From Gluconobacter wancherniae NBRC 103581 (GTDB lineage: Bacteria > Pseudomonadota > Alphaproteobacteria > Acetobacterales > Acetobacteraceae), in NCBI RefSeq assembly GCF_007988885.1, contig NZ_BJUZ01000001.1, positions 1,364,001 to 1,428,000 of the forward strand: a stretch of 64,000 bases of DNA. The letters are read 5' to 3'. Positions within the stretch are counted from its first letter, which is position 1. The number at the start of each line of letters is the position of its first letter. This document shows, piece by piece, positions 36,015 through 48,045 of the stretch. Below the pieces are notes generated by a model, which made no database searches, had not been told where the DNA came from, and worked only from the letters and a program-made list of their open reading frames with translations. Both the position numbers and the translations under genes were made by a program.

Positions 36015-36872
36015 TTTGATGTCTTTCATAATGCTTCTTAACTTTATGAGTAAATTTTAGTTCGGTGTGAATCAAGTTCTTATTGGTCGTAGTCTGCCTG
36101 TGCTTTCGAAATAAAGAGCTTATATCGGCCTGCACTGGGCCACTCCTCGTTTTAAACTGAGATGCATCAAATTTGGTTATCACTGCAAGCGGCGGCAAAA
36201 ATTTAGTTCAGCCATTCGAAATTCAATTGCATATGTCGGCTTTCCCACAGTCGCTTGAATGTCCGCTATGTAGGCGAAAGCGGAAGGTCCGCTTTCGCCT
36301 CATCTCGGACACCCAAGCGGTTGTGACGAATGCCCGAAAGCCGATATTGCTAGGCGAGTAACGATAGACCGAGTTTGGGGACTTTCGCGACCGTCAGCTT
36401 CAGAGATACCTACCCTAGGAAAGCGGCCATTCACGGAACCGCAAAGCCTACTACCGGAGAGTGGCAACGCGCCCTAATATCGGCCATGCGGTCGGGCTAA
36501 GTTCAAGCCTGAAAGCAGCCGCTATACTGAGTTGGTCAGATGTTTAATTTCAGGCTCAGTCGGCAACGACTGGACCAGGCATCGCTTTCAGTCGTCGTGT
36601 AATCCAGACAACGCCGACTAAATCAGGCAGAGTCTCGCCGAGATGTATAATAGTTCGGTCGATGCCAGTAGGTAGGCTTGCCCCTTCGCCTGTCGCGTGA
36701 CTGCGGCGATTGCTTGGCCGTCGGTCAGGCCAATCTCGCATAGTTCCGCCATCCCCTGTAATCCGGAGCAGAAATGTCGAAGGCGCCGCCGCCGATATCT
36801 TTCGACGACGCCGCGGAGCAATAAATTTGGCGATGCCGAGGTTATCGGTAAAGGTCTGGCTCCGATCAGTCG
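36015..36872. other. Region with no supported gene, containing an inverted repeat
   Basis: About 860 bp. Short frames exist (for example 36004-36198 and 36556-36741 on the minus strand), but none has a recognisable domain. Two of them, around 36560-36820, look like pieces of one decayed gene in different frames (AELCEIGLTDGQAIAAVTRQ and then TLPDLVGVVWITRRLKAMPG). Confidence 0.5.
36272..36300. repeat. Perfect inverted repeat, 13-bp arms
   Basis: AGGCGAAAGCGGA and its exact complement around a 3-nt loop. It lies between the low-GC protease region and the methyltransferase operon. It may be a terminator-like hairpin or an element remnant. Confidence 0.7.
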
Positions 36873-38513
36873 CTATTGGCCGTCTGGCGGTCCATCACGG
36901 CCGTGCCGTAATCGATGAGCTCGAAGAGATTGCCATGCTGCTCGCAGATTTCGTAATTCGCGGCTGCTAAGTCGCGATTTCTTGGCAAGCCATCGATCAC
37001 CGAAATCGAGTATTGCCGAAACGTCGCCATCGGCTTTTCGGTGCGCCGCAAGAAAATCATCGAACTCCTGATCCGACGGTTCATGGTACGCGATCGGCAA
37101 TCCCCGAAATTCCTTCGGCGAAAGCTCGAGCACGCCTCCTCCATAGAATCGACCGTCGGTCTCGGCGAAGAGAAGTGTCATCGAGTTATAGAACGAGAAG
37201 CAAAGGCCGCGGGGGGTGAAACCGTCCTTCATCCGCAATCCGTAAGCGGTGTCCGTGATGTAGACGTCGGCCTCATTCAAGCAAAGTCGCGGATAGTCGT
37301 GCGACCGTTTGAAAACGAAAGCCGGAGTCTTCGGCACCAACGGCACGCGATACCAGGGATCGCGATTTCGGCATTTATATCGCTTATTGTAGCCGCGCTC
37401 CTCGCCTGCGTATACATAATCCCGGAGTTTTTCGGGCAATTCTTCGGTCGGAACCGACATGTAAACAAGGCGGCAGGGCCCGCGATTAGCTAGTTCCTCG
37501 AATTGGCTCGCTTCGAATATAGGTTGCCGTGCCGAGAGGCTGCCTTTCTTTAGAATAGGCAAGGTATGTTCGAGAATATCGAGCTCTTTTGCTTCGTCTT
37601 CGGTCAAAATGAAATAATCGTTGGCGGCCGTCACGATGCCTGGTGCGCTGGTGCAATGATCACCGATGACCGGCATTTTTGTGCGCAACTCATTGGCGGT
37701 CGCGAACGCGTCACCGCCTATGAGAAAAGAGCTCAACTCGAGAGCCAGATTGTCGGTCGACGCAAGGTCGAGCCTAGTCTCGCTGCGTTCCAATAAGGAT
37801 GTCATCGACCTGACTTGCTGAACGAACTGACCTGGTTCTGCAGCCGATGATCTCCCGACGAATATAATGGCATCCTGATCGATCTCCGGAAACGCTTTCT
37901 CGTTCGAGATGAAGAGATCTATCCGCGCAAGCTTGCTGCTCAGCCATTGCAGGGCAGCTTGCCCATATGCGACTGTCATGATCTCATACGGGAGAATGAA
38001 GGCGAGAACGCCCGTCCGGTTGAGCATCGTTGTTGCAGCGATGACGAATGCAGCCCAACTGTTCTTAAAGTTCGTCTTCGGATAATCAATTGCTTCCGCC
38101 AGCTCTTCGAGCGATGCTTTGAATTCCTCCGAGAAATTATGTTTTCGAATGAATGGCGGATTCCCGATGATGAGATCGTAACTGACAGACTGGGCGATTT
38201 CTTCTAGTGCAAAATCGATAAAATTTCCTGTCCGATAATCACGTAGGCAAGAGTTGGGACGGTCTCGGATTTCGAGCTGCTCAATCACCTGCTCATCGAT
38301 ATCGATCGCCGTAAGAAACAGAGTGGGAAGGGCCGCCTCGAGCGCATTAACGAATGCCCCATCACCGACGCTGGGTTCCAGGGCTCGTCCGGCATTCGGC
38401 GGCAGAATGGTCGCGACGAATTCCGTCAGCGCATACGCGACGCTCGTTGGTGTGTACACTGCACCCGTAAGGCGGACGAGTTCGCGTTGGTCAATTGTTT
38501 GCACGAAATTCAT
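36873..38513 (-). CDS. N6-adenine DNA methyltransferase (Eco57I-like)
   Basis: A 546-residue methyltransferase, the last gene of the four-gene operon. It has TGAVYTPTSVAYALTEF (residues 16-32), the SAM motif LEPSVGDGAF (45-54), an acidic DID (71-73) and the catalytic NPPF (118-121), typical of N6-adenine gamma-type enzymes such as Eco57I. The rest (about 200-546) suits target recognition, and no nuclease domain is evident. It overlaps the HNH gene by 23 bp. In an R-M-like system it would protect host DNA, and the HNH protein may cut unmodified DNA. Confidence 0.85.
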   Translation of the reverse strand: MNFVQTIDQRELVRLTGAVYTPTSVAYALTEFVATILPPNAGRALEPSVGDGAFVNALEAALPTLFLTAIDIDEQVIEQLEIRDRPNSCLRDYRTGNFIDFALEEIAQSVSYDLIIGNPPFIRKHNFSEEFKASLEELAEAIDYPKTNFKNSWAAFVIAATTMLNRTGVLAFILPYEIMTVAYGQAALQWLSSKLARIDLFISNEKAFPEIDQDAIIFVGRSSAAEPGQFVQQVRSMTSLLERSETRLDLASTDNLALELSSFLIGGDAFATANELRTKMPVIGDHCTSAPGIVTAANDYFILTEDEAKELDILEHTLPILKKGSLSARQPIFEASQFEELANRGPCRLVYMSVPTEELPEKLRDYVYAGEERGYNKRYKCRNRDPWYRVPLVPKTPAFVFKRSHDYPRLCLNEADVYITDTAYGLRMKDGFTPRGLCFSFYNSMTLLFAETDGRFYGGGVLELSPKEFRGLPIAYHEPSDQEFDDFLAAHRKADGDVSAILDFGDRWLAKKSRLSSRELRNLRAAWQSLRAHRLRHGRDGPPDGQ

Positions 38514-39102
38514 AATCTTCGATGGATTTGGTCAATTCTCGGAAATGTTTCAGCAGATCGAGTGCTTCTGACGTATCACCCTTTCCCTCCTGCTCCAGCG
38601 CGGTGATCAGGGCATCGGCATCATCTCGAACTGCGCGCATGCGCCGGGCATTCCACAGTAGCTCGTGTCGCAGGAGATGAAGGCGAAGTCGTTTGACAGC
38701 ATAGATCCCGATCGGGCTGCGGCCGACGATGCGACCATCCGCCAGACGCTCGAAGTGCTGCTCATAATCGGCGGTGCATGGATCGACGAAGCCTTCCTTC
38801 CCGTTGTTAGGAACCGCCGGATCCGTGCCCACCCAATGATCGGATTTCCCGACGTTGCAGAACCGGCAAGCGTAAACGAGGTTCTCGTAGACTAGCGCAA
38901 GGTCCGGAAACAGCGCCTTGGGGGCGAAATGATCGATATGAAAGCCGATGCGATCAATTCGTTCGTCGCTATCGCCACAATAGCCGCAGGCCTGAAAGAA
39001 GTCGCGTCGGAGATCGGCGCGGTAGAGAGTGTATCTCGTCTTAGCGGCGACTGTCGCGCGAACCGGCAACGCCGATCGTATCGTGATAGCAGCAGCCATC
39101 AT
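38491..39102 (-). CDS. HNH endonuclease
   Basis: A 203-residue protein with a zinc-ribbon HNH nuclease: CGYC (Cys39, Cys42), the catalytic HIDH (55-58), Asn74 and CRFC (Cys79, Cys82) followed by NxGK. This HNH type occurs in defence proteins such as PtuB of Septu systems and retron-associated nucleases; the C-terminal half is helical. The start overlaps the receiver gene stop (ATGA) and the end overlaps the methyltransferase gene. It is the likely effector of the operon. Confidence 0.85.
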   Translation of the reverse strand: MMAAAITIRSALPVRATVAAKTRYTLYRADLRRDFFQACGYCGDSDERIDRIGFHIDHFAPKALFPDLALVYENLVYACRFCNVGKSDHWVGTDPAVPNNGKEGFVDPCTADYEQHFERLADGRIVGRSPIGIYAVKRLRLHLLRHELLWNARRMRAVRDDADALITALEQEGKGDTSEALDLLKHFRELTKSIEDYEFRANN

Positions 39103-39773
39103 CCGTTCCCCGTGTTCAAATTTTTCTTGATGCGATCGATCAGTTCCTCGGTGGCCGTGAGTAGCTCGTTCTGCCGTTCATAGAAATCGCCATCAAGCAG
39201 TAGCTTTTTCGTCGTTTGCGCTATTTCATGCTCGCCGCCCATGTTCGCCTCGATCAACCCATCAAGCTCGATGATGCGATCGATCTCGGGCGCGGAAAGC
39301 TTGGTGCGTTCGAGCTTCAATAATTCTTCGAGCTCACCGCTCCATGCTTCCATCTGACGGCGCATTCGCTGGATCTGAAGATTGATGCGCTCGAACAGGG
39401 GGCGGACGCCGACCCCGGCTGCCTCGATTTCCTTGGAATAAACGCGGTTTACGTCGTCGGCGGCGTGCAGCGCTTCGTTGTCGTAAGATGTGCGGATGAA
39501 ACAGGGAAAGCCGGTGCGGATTTGCAGAAACGCTGCGACAAGAGCGCTGCCGTCGTAGTCGGTGCCGGCAGCATCGGCGAGGCGGAAATCGGAGATTAGC
39601 GCTTCGAAATTAATCTGAGCCAGGTTCGCAACCATCTCCGCGAGCGTCGGCTCGGGCGGCAGAATGATGATTTTGCGAAAGAGCTTGGTCTTTTTCGCAT
39701 CGATATAGAAATCCTCACGCGCGTCCTCATTCTCGTCAACATAGACGATCACTGGCAAACCCTCGTCGGCCAT
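39099..39773 (-). CDS. Receiver-domain protein with helical tail
   Basis: 224 residues. The N-terminal half is a CheY-like receiver: acidic pair Asp13-Glu14 (YVDEN), phosphoacceptor Asp62 (LISDFRL), Thr95 (FIRTSYD) and Lys114 (YSKE). All residues needed for phosphorylation are present. The C-terminal half (about 130-224) is a charged, probably coiled-coil helical region instead of a DNA-binding domain. The ATPase/kinase gene lies 8 bp upstream, so phosphotransfer from it is expected. This is not a typical transcription regulator. Confidence 0.8.
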   Translation of the reverse strand: MADEGLPVIVYVDENEDAREDFYIDAKKTKLFRKIIILPPEPTLAEMVANLAQINFEALISDFRLADAAGTDYDGSALVAAFLQIRTGFPCFIRTSYDNEALHAADDVNRVYSKEIEAAGVGVRPLFERINLQIQRMRRQMEAWSGELEELLKLERTKLSAPEIDRIIELDGLIEANMGGEHEIAQTTKKLLLDGDFYERQNELLTATEELIDRIKKNLNTGNG

Positions 39774-39781
39774 ACTTCCTC

Positions 39782-42334
39782 CTAGCCTTCGGCTTTATAA
39801 GCGGGAAATCTGATTGTCAGAGCAAAGCCCGGCTCGCCTAGCGCCGACCGAAGCGAGACCGCCCCCCGATAGTCATCGACGACGTTGCGAAGGAGCCACA
39901 TTCCCAACCCTGTCCCGGAGGCGTCGCCACTTGCTTCTTCCTTTTTCGAGGAGATACCGAACTGAAAGATGTCTTCGGGCAGATTGAACTCGTCAGAAAG
40001 CCCAGGACCGGTGTCGCGGTACCTGACTTCGATCCAGCCATTGTCGGGATTAGCGGCATCGATGAAGATTTCCCGCTTGTTCTCGGGGCCTGGTTTGACC
40101 AGCGCTTCAACAGAATTGTTGATCAGGTTGTAGAAAACACTGTCAAGATCGATCTCATGTGCAAGCAGGTTGAGATTGGCACCTTTCTCGGCATTCGGCG
40201 TGAGGTTGATGCTTCGCGAGCGCAGAAAATCATCCCAATAAGTCCCGAGACCCTTTAGATAGTCACCGAGATCGATAACGCGCCGCCGCCGCTTGGCAGG
40301 TGAAACTGCGGACAAGGCAAATGTGACCCAGCGGCTGACCTTTTCATCTTGGCGGCGCAAGCGCTCGATGATGCGCAAGGGATTTTCGATCTCCCCGATG
40401 TCGCTCATCTTCGTCTGATCGGCGACCTCAAGCACGGCATTTGACAAGCGCTCGGAGCGGGAATCGATGTTTGCCCGTATCTGCTTGAGCTCATGAGTGA
40501 ACGATACGAGCACGGTGCCGAGGGTGGCCATGCCACGCATGACCTGGAGGTTGTCCCTCAGCGTCTCGTTCTTTTTTACTTCAGAATCATAGGCCTGCGA
40601 TACCTGGCGCAGCTTTGGATCCGGTTTTTGCTTGGAAGGCCCGCTGGAGCCGCGCTCCTTATCCGACGACGGCGGCGCTTGATCTTCCGGGGGTGGCGCT
40701 TCCTGAAGCACCTGCTCGGCGATCTTGCGGCCTTCCTCGATATCCTTCGCCTCTGGGTTATCAAGATCATAGGCGACACTGAACTGCGACAGAATGTACG
40801 CACGATCTTTCTCGAACTCGCGCAACAGTCCCATCACGATTTCACGGAACGTGGAGAATGCACGTTCATTCATGATGCCTTCGCGGTTCGACTGATCAGC
40901 GAGGGCAGGGTTGTCGTTCTTGGTGATGTGGATGGTGCCGGCCACCTGTTGTGGCGGTACGCGCCATCCCACTCTCGAAGCTTGGGCCGGGTTGCGTGCC
41001 GTGCGTTCGCCAAGCAGCAGCCAGTCATAGCCGGGCGTGCTAGGTTCGCCATACGGCCTGACGCGAAAATTGTCGCGATAGAGCCGGATGCCGCCCGAGT
41101 TCTTCAGCCACCGTCGACGCTTCGACACGTCGAAATGCTTTTGTGGAAATCTCCGCAGGGTATCCGCTGCAGCGTTGGCGAGTTTGAAAAAGTAAAAAGT
41201 GAAGGAGAAGGGACCGACCGACAGATAATCTCCTAACTGGTCCTTCGCGATACCGAGGATTGTCGAGAGATTGGTGTCGATCGTGACTTCACCGGCGTTG
41301 AAATCCTGCTTGCGATAGGGCTCCTGCTGCATGCTGGGCAGCGTGAACACTCTCGGGCGGATAGCCGCGACATCGATTTCCTGTCGTGCGAGGCGGATTT
41401 TGATGTCGCCATTGGCCATGACGTCGGCCAGCATCCGATAATCGAACTGATCCGGTGGAAAATTGTCGATGAACCCGCTCTCGGTGGGTACACGATGATC
41501 ATAGACGAAGATATCGAAGTCGCTGCGGTCGTGCGGTGGAAGCAATGCTTCCAGCGTCTCCTTGAGACGCAAGCTGTCGCGCTTATCCCAGATGTCATTC
41601 AGCAGCGTTATTTTGATCGCCGTTCCGGTCTCGTATTTGATCGGCGCGCCTTCGCCGAGGCGGGCTGGACCGACGGTCGGTAGAAGCTCTGCTAAGCCCT
41701 GACTCTCCAGATACGCATTTAGCGTTCCCTGCTCGGTCTCTAAGACCGCCTTCACATCGCTAATGATCTTTCCGGCGCCCTCGAATTCAGTCCAGTCGAC
41801 CAGCCAATGTGCCCGCTTCGCGCCGGCGACTGCGGATTGCAATTCGCATTCCTGGCCAAGTCTATCGAGCGCGAAACGCCCTATGCCTTTCGCGCCGGTG
41901 ACGACGCGACCGCCGACAGACAACCCGTCCATCTCCTTTGCGTTGGTCCCAATCACCATCCAACGTTCCTCGATAGTCGACGCGGACATTCCGTGACCGT
42001 TATCGATGATCCAGAGGTCTAGGAAACCGGCATAAGCGGCATCGAGCGTGGCTCGTTCGGCGGCCGATACTTCGCCCTTCTCTCGCCATGTGTCGCCGAA
42101 CGACTCGAACATCGCACCCGTCGCGGGGAAGGCATGGATAAGCAAGTTATGCTCGCGAGCGGACAGCGTTTTGGGAGATGTTTTCCAGCGGGGAAGAAAC
42201 AGAACAGCACATACGGTCGCATCTGCGTCATACCCGTTTTTGACCAGTTCCGTGACGGCACCCTGGGAAGTCGCCACGTTCTCCCTGCCGATCAAGCGTG
42301 CAGCTCGTGCCGAGACTTTGAACGGAACCTTCAA
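39782..42334 (-). CDS. Dual GHKL ATPase: MutL/MORC-like N-terminus and histidine-kinase C-terminus
   Basis: An 850-residue protein. The N-terminal ATPase has the N-box ELVKNGYDAD (Glu29, Asn33, Asp36), DNGHG (111-115) and the G2-like TGAKGIGRFALDRLG (146 on), as in MutL/MORC/Hsp90-type clamps. After a long middle and a Pro-rich linker near 565-590 comes a dimerisation helix with candidate phosphoacceptor His614 (FTHELKQIRANI). A second ATPase follows with NLINNSVEAL, DTGPGL and GTGLGMWLL. The start is a TTG with GGGGGTGAAAG upstream. It heads the operon and presumably senses DNA or infection and signals through the receiver. Confidence 0.85.
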   Translation of the reverse strand: MKVPFKVSARAARLIGRENVATSQGAVTELVKNGYDADATVCAVLFLPRWKTSPKTLSAREHNLLIHAFPATGAMFESFGDTWREKGEVSAAERATLDAAYAGFLDLWIIDNGHGMSASTIEERWMVIGTNAKEMDGLSVGGRVVTGAKGIGRFALDRLGQECELQSAVAGAKRAHWLVDWTEFEGAGKIISDVKAVLETEQGTLNAYLESQGLAELLPTVGPARLGEGAPIKYETGTAIKITLLNDIWDKRDSLRLKETLEALLPPHDRSDFDIFVYDHRVPTESGFIDNFPPDQFDYRMLADVMANGDIKIRLARQEIDVAAIRPRVFTLPSMQQEPYRKQDFNAGEVTIDTNLSTILGIAKDQLGDYLSVGPFSFTFYFFKLANAAADTLRRFPQKHFDVSKRRRWLKNSGGIRLYRDNFRVRPYGEPSTPGYDWLLLGERTARNPAQASRVGWRVPPQQVAGTIHITKNDNPALADQSNREGIMNERAFSTFREIVMGLLREFEKDRAYILSQFSVAYDLDNPEAKDIEEGRKIAEQVLQEAPPPEDQAPPSSDKERGSSGPSKQKPDPKLRQVSQAYDSEVKKNETLRDNLQVMRGMATLGTVLVSFTHELKQIRANIDSRSERLSNAVLEVADQTKMSDIGEIENPLRIIERLRRQDEKVSRWVTFALSAVSPAKRRRRVIDLGDYLKGLGTYWDDFLRSRSINLTPNAEKGANLNLLAHEIDLDSVFYNLINNSVEALVKPGPENKREIFIDAANPDNGWIEVRYRDTGPGLSDEFNLPEDIFQFGISSKKEEASGDASGTGLGMWLLRNVVDDYRGAVSLRSALGEPGFALTIRFPAYKAEG

Positions 42335-42903
42335 CTTTCACCCCCGCTTTGATTGGCAAAATTCTGCTAACTGATTGCCTTAGGCCAATGACGGTCGCAG
42401 CGTAAAGACTCGTGATGCCTTAGAACGGCGACCACTGGGACGAGCGTCCGCTTCTTAGGCTTTTTTTTCGTCAAAGTAGTCAGTCTGCAACCGGCCAACG
42501 TGGGCTTTCCACACGAGAAAGCGGCCGGTCTGCACCTGGGAACAGAAAAATCGATGCCGAGCGTCTTGGAAGGGTCGGTAGGCGTCATGAATATGGGCGC
42601 AGGCTATTTCTGCTTTCGGCTATCGATTCCCGATAGCGGCCCTACCGCTTACCCCCATAATTGACAACTTGGGATGTCAGATATTGCTTTAATGGCGGCC
42701 GTGAGGCTACGGCTCTTCACCGCATAGTGGGGCGTGCAAACTCACTGTGCCTCAAAGGGGCTTCACCTGTGGTGCCATCGGGGCCTGTTTCGGTCTCGCG
42801 ATGGAAAATCAGGGGGTGCTATCCAAAGCCGGGCCTTAGCCGTGCGATGCTGTGTCCAACCAAGATCCCTTAAAGCGCAAGCAACATCGCGCTGCTCATC
42901 GGA
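42335..42903. other. Intergenic region upstream of the ATPase operon
   Basis: 570 bp with no supported gene. It must hold the operon promoter. A hairpin with GCTATCG/CGATAGC arms lies at 42619-42637. A short minus-strand frame at 42367-42588 has no domain and an unlikely composition. Confidence 0.5.
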
Positions 42904-43449
42904 TCAGATTGGTCTTTTATAGAAGAGAACGTGTTCTGCAATTACATTGAGTGGCAAACCTGCCTTCCGGTATTCGTCATAAACCTGGATCATCCGGCCT
43001 GATGTCAGCTGCGGAAGAAGGTCATCCAGTGTCAATGCATCAGACCAGAAAGATGTCCGGGCGAACAGCAATTCCATGAGCGCATCTATCTGTGTCCAAA
43101 AGTCCGGGCCCCTGGTTGTTGAATGGGGCTGTCGCAGTGTCAGCCTCTCTATGATCTCGTCTGTTTTCCTATTTGAGAAATTTGGGTTTTTGAAATAAAC
43201 GGGAGACCACCTTACGCTGATATCGCGCGGTAAAGAGCGCCCGACGATTTTGGAAATGTCCAACAGTGACCAACTGGCTTGCGGGTGATCAGGATCTGTA
43301 TAAGTGCCTTCCATGGGGCCTTTGAAGACACTCGTGAGATGCCAGTAGAAAAAATCCTGGGCAAAATTTTTTTCTTCAAGAGAGCTCCATGGAGCTTCCC
43401 ATGAAAATTCTATTTCAGCGACATCAAACATCGGGGCGACTTTCAGCAT
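42904..43449 (-). CDS. Hypothetical island protein
   Basis: 181 residues, rich in aromatics (FDVAEIEFSWEAPWSSLEEKNFAQDFFYWHL). No recognised family. It lies between the AlpA-like gene and the ATPase operon on the same strand and could be a cargo gene or part of the defence module. The stop is at 42904. Confidence 0.6.
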   Translation of the reverse strand: MLKVAPMFDVAEIEFSWEAPWSSLEEKNFAQDFFYWHLTSVFKGPMEGTYTDPDHPQASWSLLDISKIVGRSLPRDISVRWSPVYFKNPNFSNRKTDEIIERLTLRQPHSTTRGPDFWTQIDALMELLFARTSFWSDALTLDDLLPQLTSGRMIQVYDEYRKAGLPLNVIAEHVLFYKRPI

Positions 43450-43492
43450 TGAAGCGGGATTTGCAGGGGTCTGGCCCTGATGGGCGAGATGA

Positions 43493-43750
43493 CTAGAAAT
43501 CCGGCCTCAAGGGCACTGGCGCAGGTGCCTGAAAGCCAACATCGTCGCGCCGAACGAGATGCTCGACGTCACGTAGCCGAAAGAGCGTCCGGCGTGGTCC
43601 GATCTTGTAGCGCTGCAGAACCCCAGCCGCGACATACCGATCAATTGTTGAGAGAGAGACACAAAGCCGTATCGCAGCTTCGCGACGGCTTATGAAAAAG
43701 TCATCCGAACGATGACCCGGCAATACAGAATCCATGACACACCTATCCAA
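43493..43750 (-). CDS. AlpA/excisionase-like HTH protein
   Basis: 85 residues with a single winged-HTH of the AlpA/MerR-like type (FISRREAAIRLCVSLSTIDRYVAAGVLQRYKIGPRRTLFRLRDVEHLV). Such proteins regulate P4-type integrases and direct excision. It lies 300-400 bp from the right end of the island near the tRNA-Ser, where an excisionase gene is expected. Confidence 0.75.
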   Translation of the reverse strand: MDRCVMDSVLPGHRSDDFFISRREAAIRLCVSLSTIDRYVAAGVLQRYKIGPRRTLFRLRDVEHLVRRDDVGFQAPAPVPLRPDF

Positions 43751-44252
<502 letters not shown>

Positions 44253-44386
44253 GTACGGCTTCACTTTATAAGCAAAAACCCAGTCGACGGGAGGGCTTAT
44301 GACGAGCTTTGGAATACATTGCAAGAGGTATACGCGCCAAATGTGTAAGAAGAGCGTATATCCCTCGCCTATTCGCTCCTTTTTCA

Positions 44387-44415
44387 TTGACGCGTGAGCT
44401 TCATCCCTGTATCGA
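44387..44415 (+). promoter_or_regulatory. Candidate promoter of the rplU-rpmA operon
   Basis: TTGACG and TATCGA at 17-bp spacing, about 130 bp upstream of rplU. Found by eye; no better pair in the gap between the tRNA-Ser and rplU. Confidence 0.4.
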
Positions 44416-44544
44416 GCGCCCCTGTTCCTATTGGCTGGATCACTCCGGTCGGGAACCAATGACAAGAAGCGTCTGGGTCGTGACAGGATGGAGTATCACT
44501 CTATCAGAAGCGGCCATCAGATCGGAAAAGCGAGAGTTTCCAGA

Positions 44545-44859
44545 ATGTTTGCAGTCATCCGCACAGGCGGAAAGCAGTATCGTGTTGCCCCGCAGGGCAT
44601 CCTGAAGGTTGAGAAGCTCGAGGCAGAAGCCGGCAGCACGATCACCTTTTCTGACGTTCTGATGGTTGGCGGCGAAGGCAGCCTGACCGTTGGTGCACCT
44701 CTGGTTGCAGGTGCGACCGTAACCGCGACTGTGGTAGCGCAGGATCGTCTCCCGAAGATCATCATCTTCAAGAAGCGCCGTCGCCAGAACAGCCGCCGCA
44801 AGAATGGCCACCGCCAGCCGGTAACCGTCCTGCGCATTGACGCAATCAACGCGGCCTGA
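44545..44859 (+). CDS. rplU: 50S ribosomal protein L21
   Basis: Large-subunit protein of 104 residues. [25 protein letters not shown] and the basic [21 protein letters not shown] are the L21 signature. The conserved N-terminus fixes the ATG at 44545, although the frame runs back to 44431. It begins the rplU-rpmA-obgE cluster. Confidence 0.96.
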   Translation: MFAVIRTGGKQYRVAPQGILKVEKLEAEAGSTITFSDVLMVGGEGSLTVGAPLVAGATVTATVVAQDRLPKIIIFKKRRRQNSRRKNGHRQPVTVLRIDAINAA

Positions 44860-44889
44860 TCGGCCGAACTTTAGGAAGGATAAGCATCC

Positions 44890-45156
44890 ATGGCACAGAA
44901 GAAGGCAGGCGGCTCGAGCCGTAACGGACGCGATAGCGCCGGTCGTCGTCTCGGCGTCAAGAAGTTCGGTGGCGAGAGCGTGATTGCAGGCAACATCATC
45001 GTTCGCCAGCGCGGCACCAAGATGAAGCCAGGCGCAAACGTTGGCCTCGGCCGCGACCACACCCTGTTCGCCCTCGTGGACGGACATGTAAAATTCCAGC
45101 GTCGCGCTGAAGGCCGCGTTCACGTTTCCGTGGCGCTTCCAGAAGCCGCCGAATAA
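44890..45156 (+). CDS. rpmA: 50S ribosomal protein L27
   Basis: 88 residues beginning [20 protein letters not shown], the L27 N-terminus that reaches the peptidyl-transferase centre. No Firmicutes-type N-terminal prosequence is present. It follows rplU by 30 bp and is followed by a strong terminator. Confidence 0.97.
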   Translation: MAQKKAGGSSRNGRDSAGRRLGVKKFGGESVIAGNIIVRQRGTKMKPGANVGLGRDHTLFALVDGHVKFQRRAEGRVHVSVALPEAAE

Positions 45157-45170
45157 TCCCTGCGCCCTGA

Positions 45171-47383
<2,213 letters not shown>

Positions 47384-47398
47384 GTAACAGAAAAGCGC

Positions 47399-48001
47399 TT
47401 ATTCTCCGCGAGGAGGCCAGCGCAATGTCGGCTCAGACCTATTCCGGCGGGTATCATCCCGGTCAGGAGCATTCCCTGATACACTGCCCCCACGAGGATG
47501 CAGTTCCTCACGGGCAGGATAAGGCGCCGCTGTCTGGTTCCTGTCTTCCCACGGGGCCCGCGACCAACCTGTTTCGCGAGCTGGTGGCTCAAAACGTGTT
47601 GGCCTGAGAATCTGCTCTGGTCGTGCCATGATCGGAGTGTCTTCATAGGCACTGACCACATGCCTTTCGGCACGTGGTGGATCCATGTAACCGTTCCCCG
47701 GCCGCAGAGGGTCTGGGCGGCGCTCCTGAACAGGCTCCTCCACAACGAATGCAGCAGGCTGGGCCTCTACAACCGGAGAACGCTCCGATTGTAGCTCGTG
47801 TCGTGAGACCGGTTCGGCAAACTTCTGCGACAGGGCACGCATGTCCGCTCGCAATTCCGACAACTGAAGCTCAACCTCTTGCAGTCTCGGCTTGAGACCA
47901 AAGACGGCAAAAGGCATCAGCAACAGTGCAAGAGCAAAAATTGCGAGCACAATGACCAGGCAGAAGAAGGCCCAGTCCGGAAGCCAAGCGATGGGGGACA
48001 T
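47399..48001 (-). CDS. Membrane-anchored protein of unknown function
   Basis: 200 residues: a transmembrane helix near residue 20 (FFCLVIVLAIFALALLLMPF), a coiled-coil stretch (LQEVELQLSELRADMRALSQKF), then a disordered Pro/Arg/Glu-rich tail. No family recognised. It is convergent with proB and downstream of gapR. Confidence 0.6.
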   Translation of the reverse strand: MSPIAWLPDWAFFCLVIVLAIFALALLLMPFAVFGLKPRLQEVELQLSELRADMRALSQKFAEPVSRHELQSERSPVVEAQPAAFVVEEPVQERRPDPLRPGNGYMDPPRAERHVVSAYEDTPIMARPEQILRPTRFEPPARETGWSRAPWEDRNQTAAPYPAREELHPRGGSVSGNAPDRDDTRRNRSEPTLRWPPRGE

Positions 48002-48045
48002 GATGCCCTGTATCCGAAAGTTAGAGCGACAGAACCGGGATCAGA

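Noticed and set aside
36004-36198. 64-residue minus-strand frame upstream of the protease
   Set aside because: It has a TTG start, no domain and no good ribosome binding site; it may be a small gene but cannot be supported.
36173-36361. 62-residue plus-strand frame spanning the inverted repeat
   Set aside because: Half of it is the inverted repeat sequence, and no family or start signal is visible.
40493-41236. 247-residue plus-strand frame
   Set aside because: Antisense to the dual-GHKL gene with unlikely composition.
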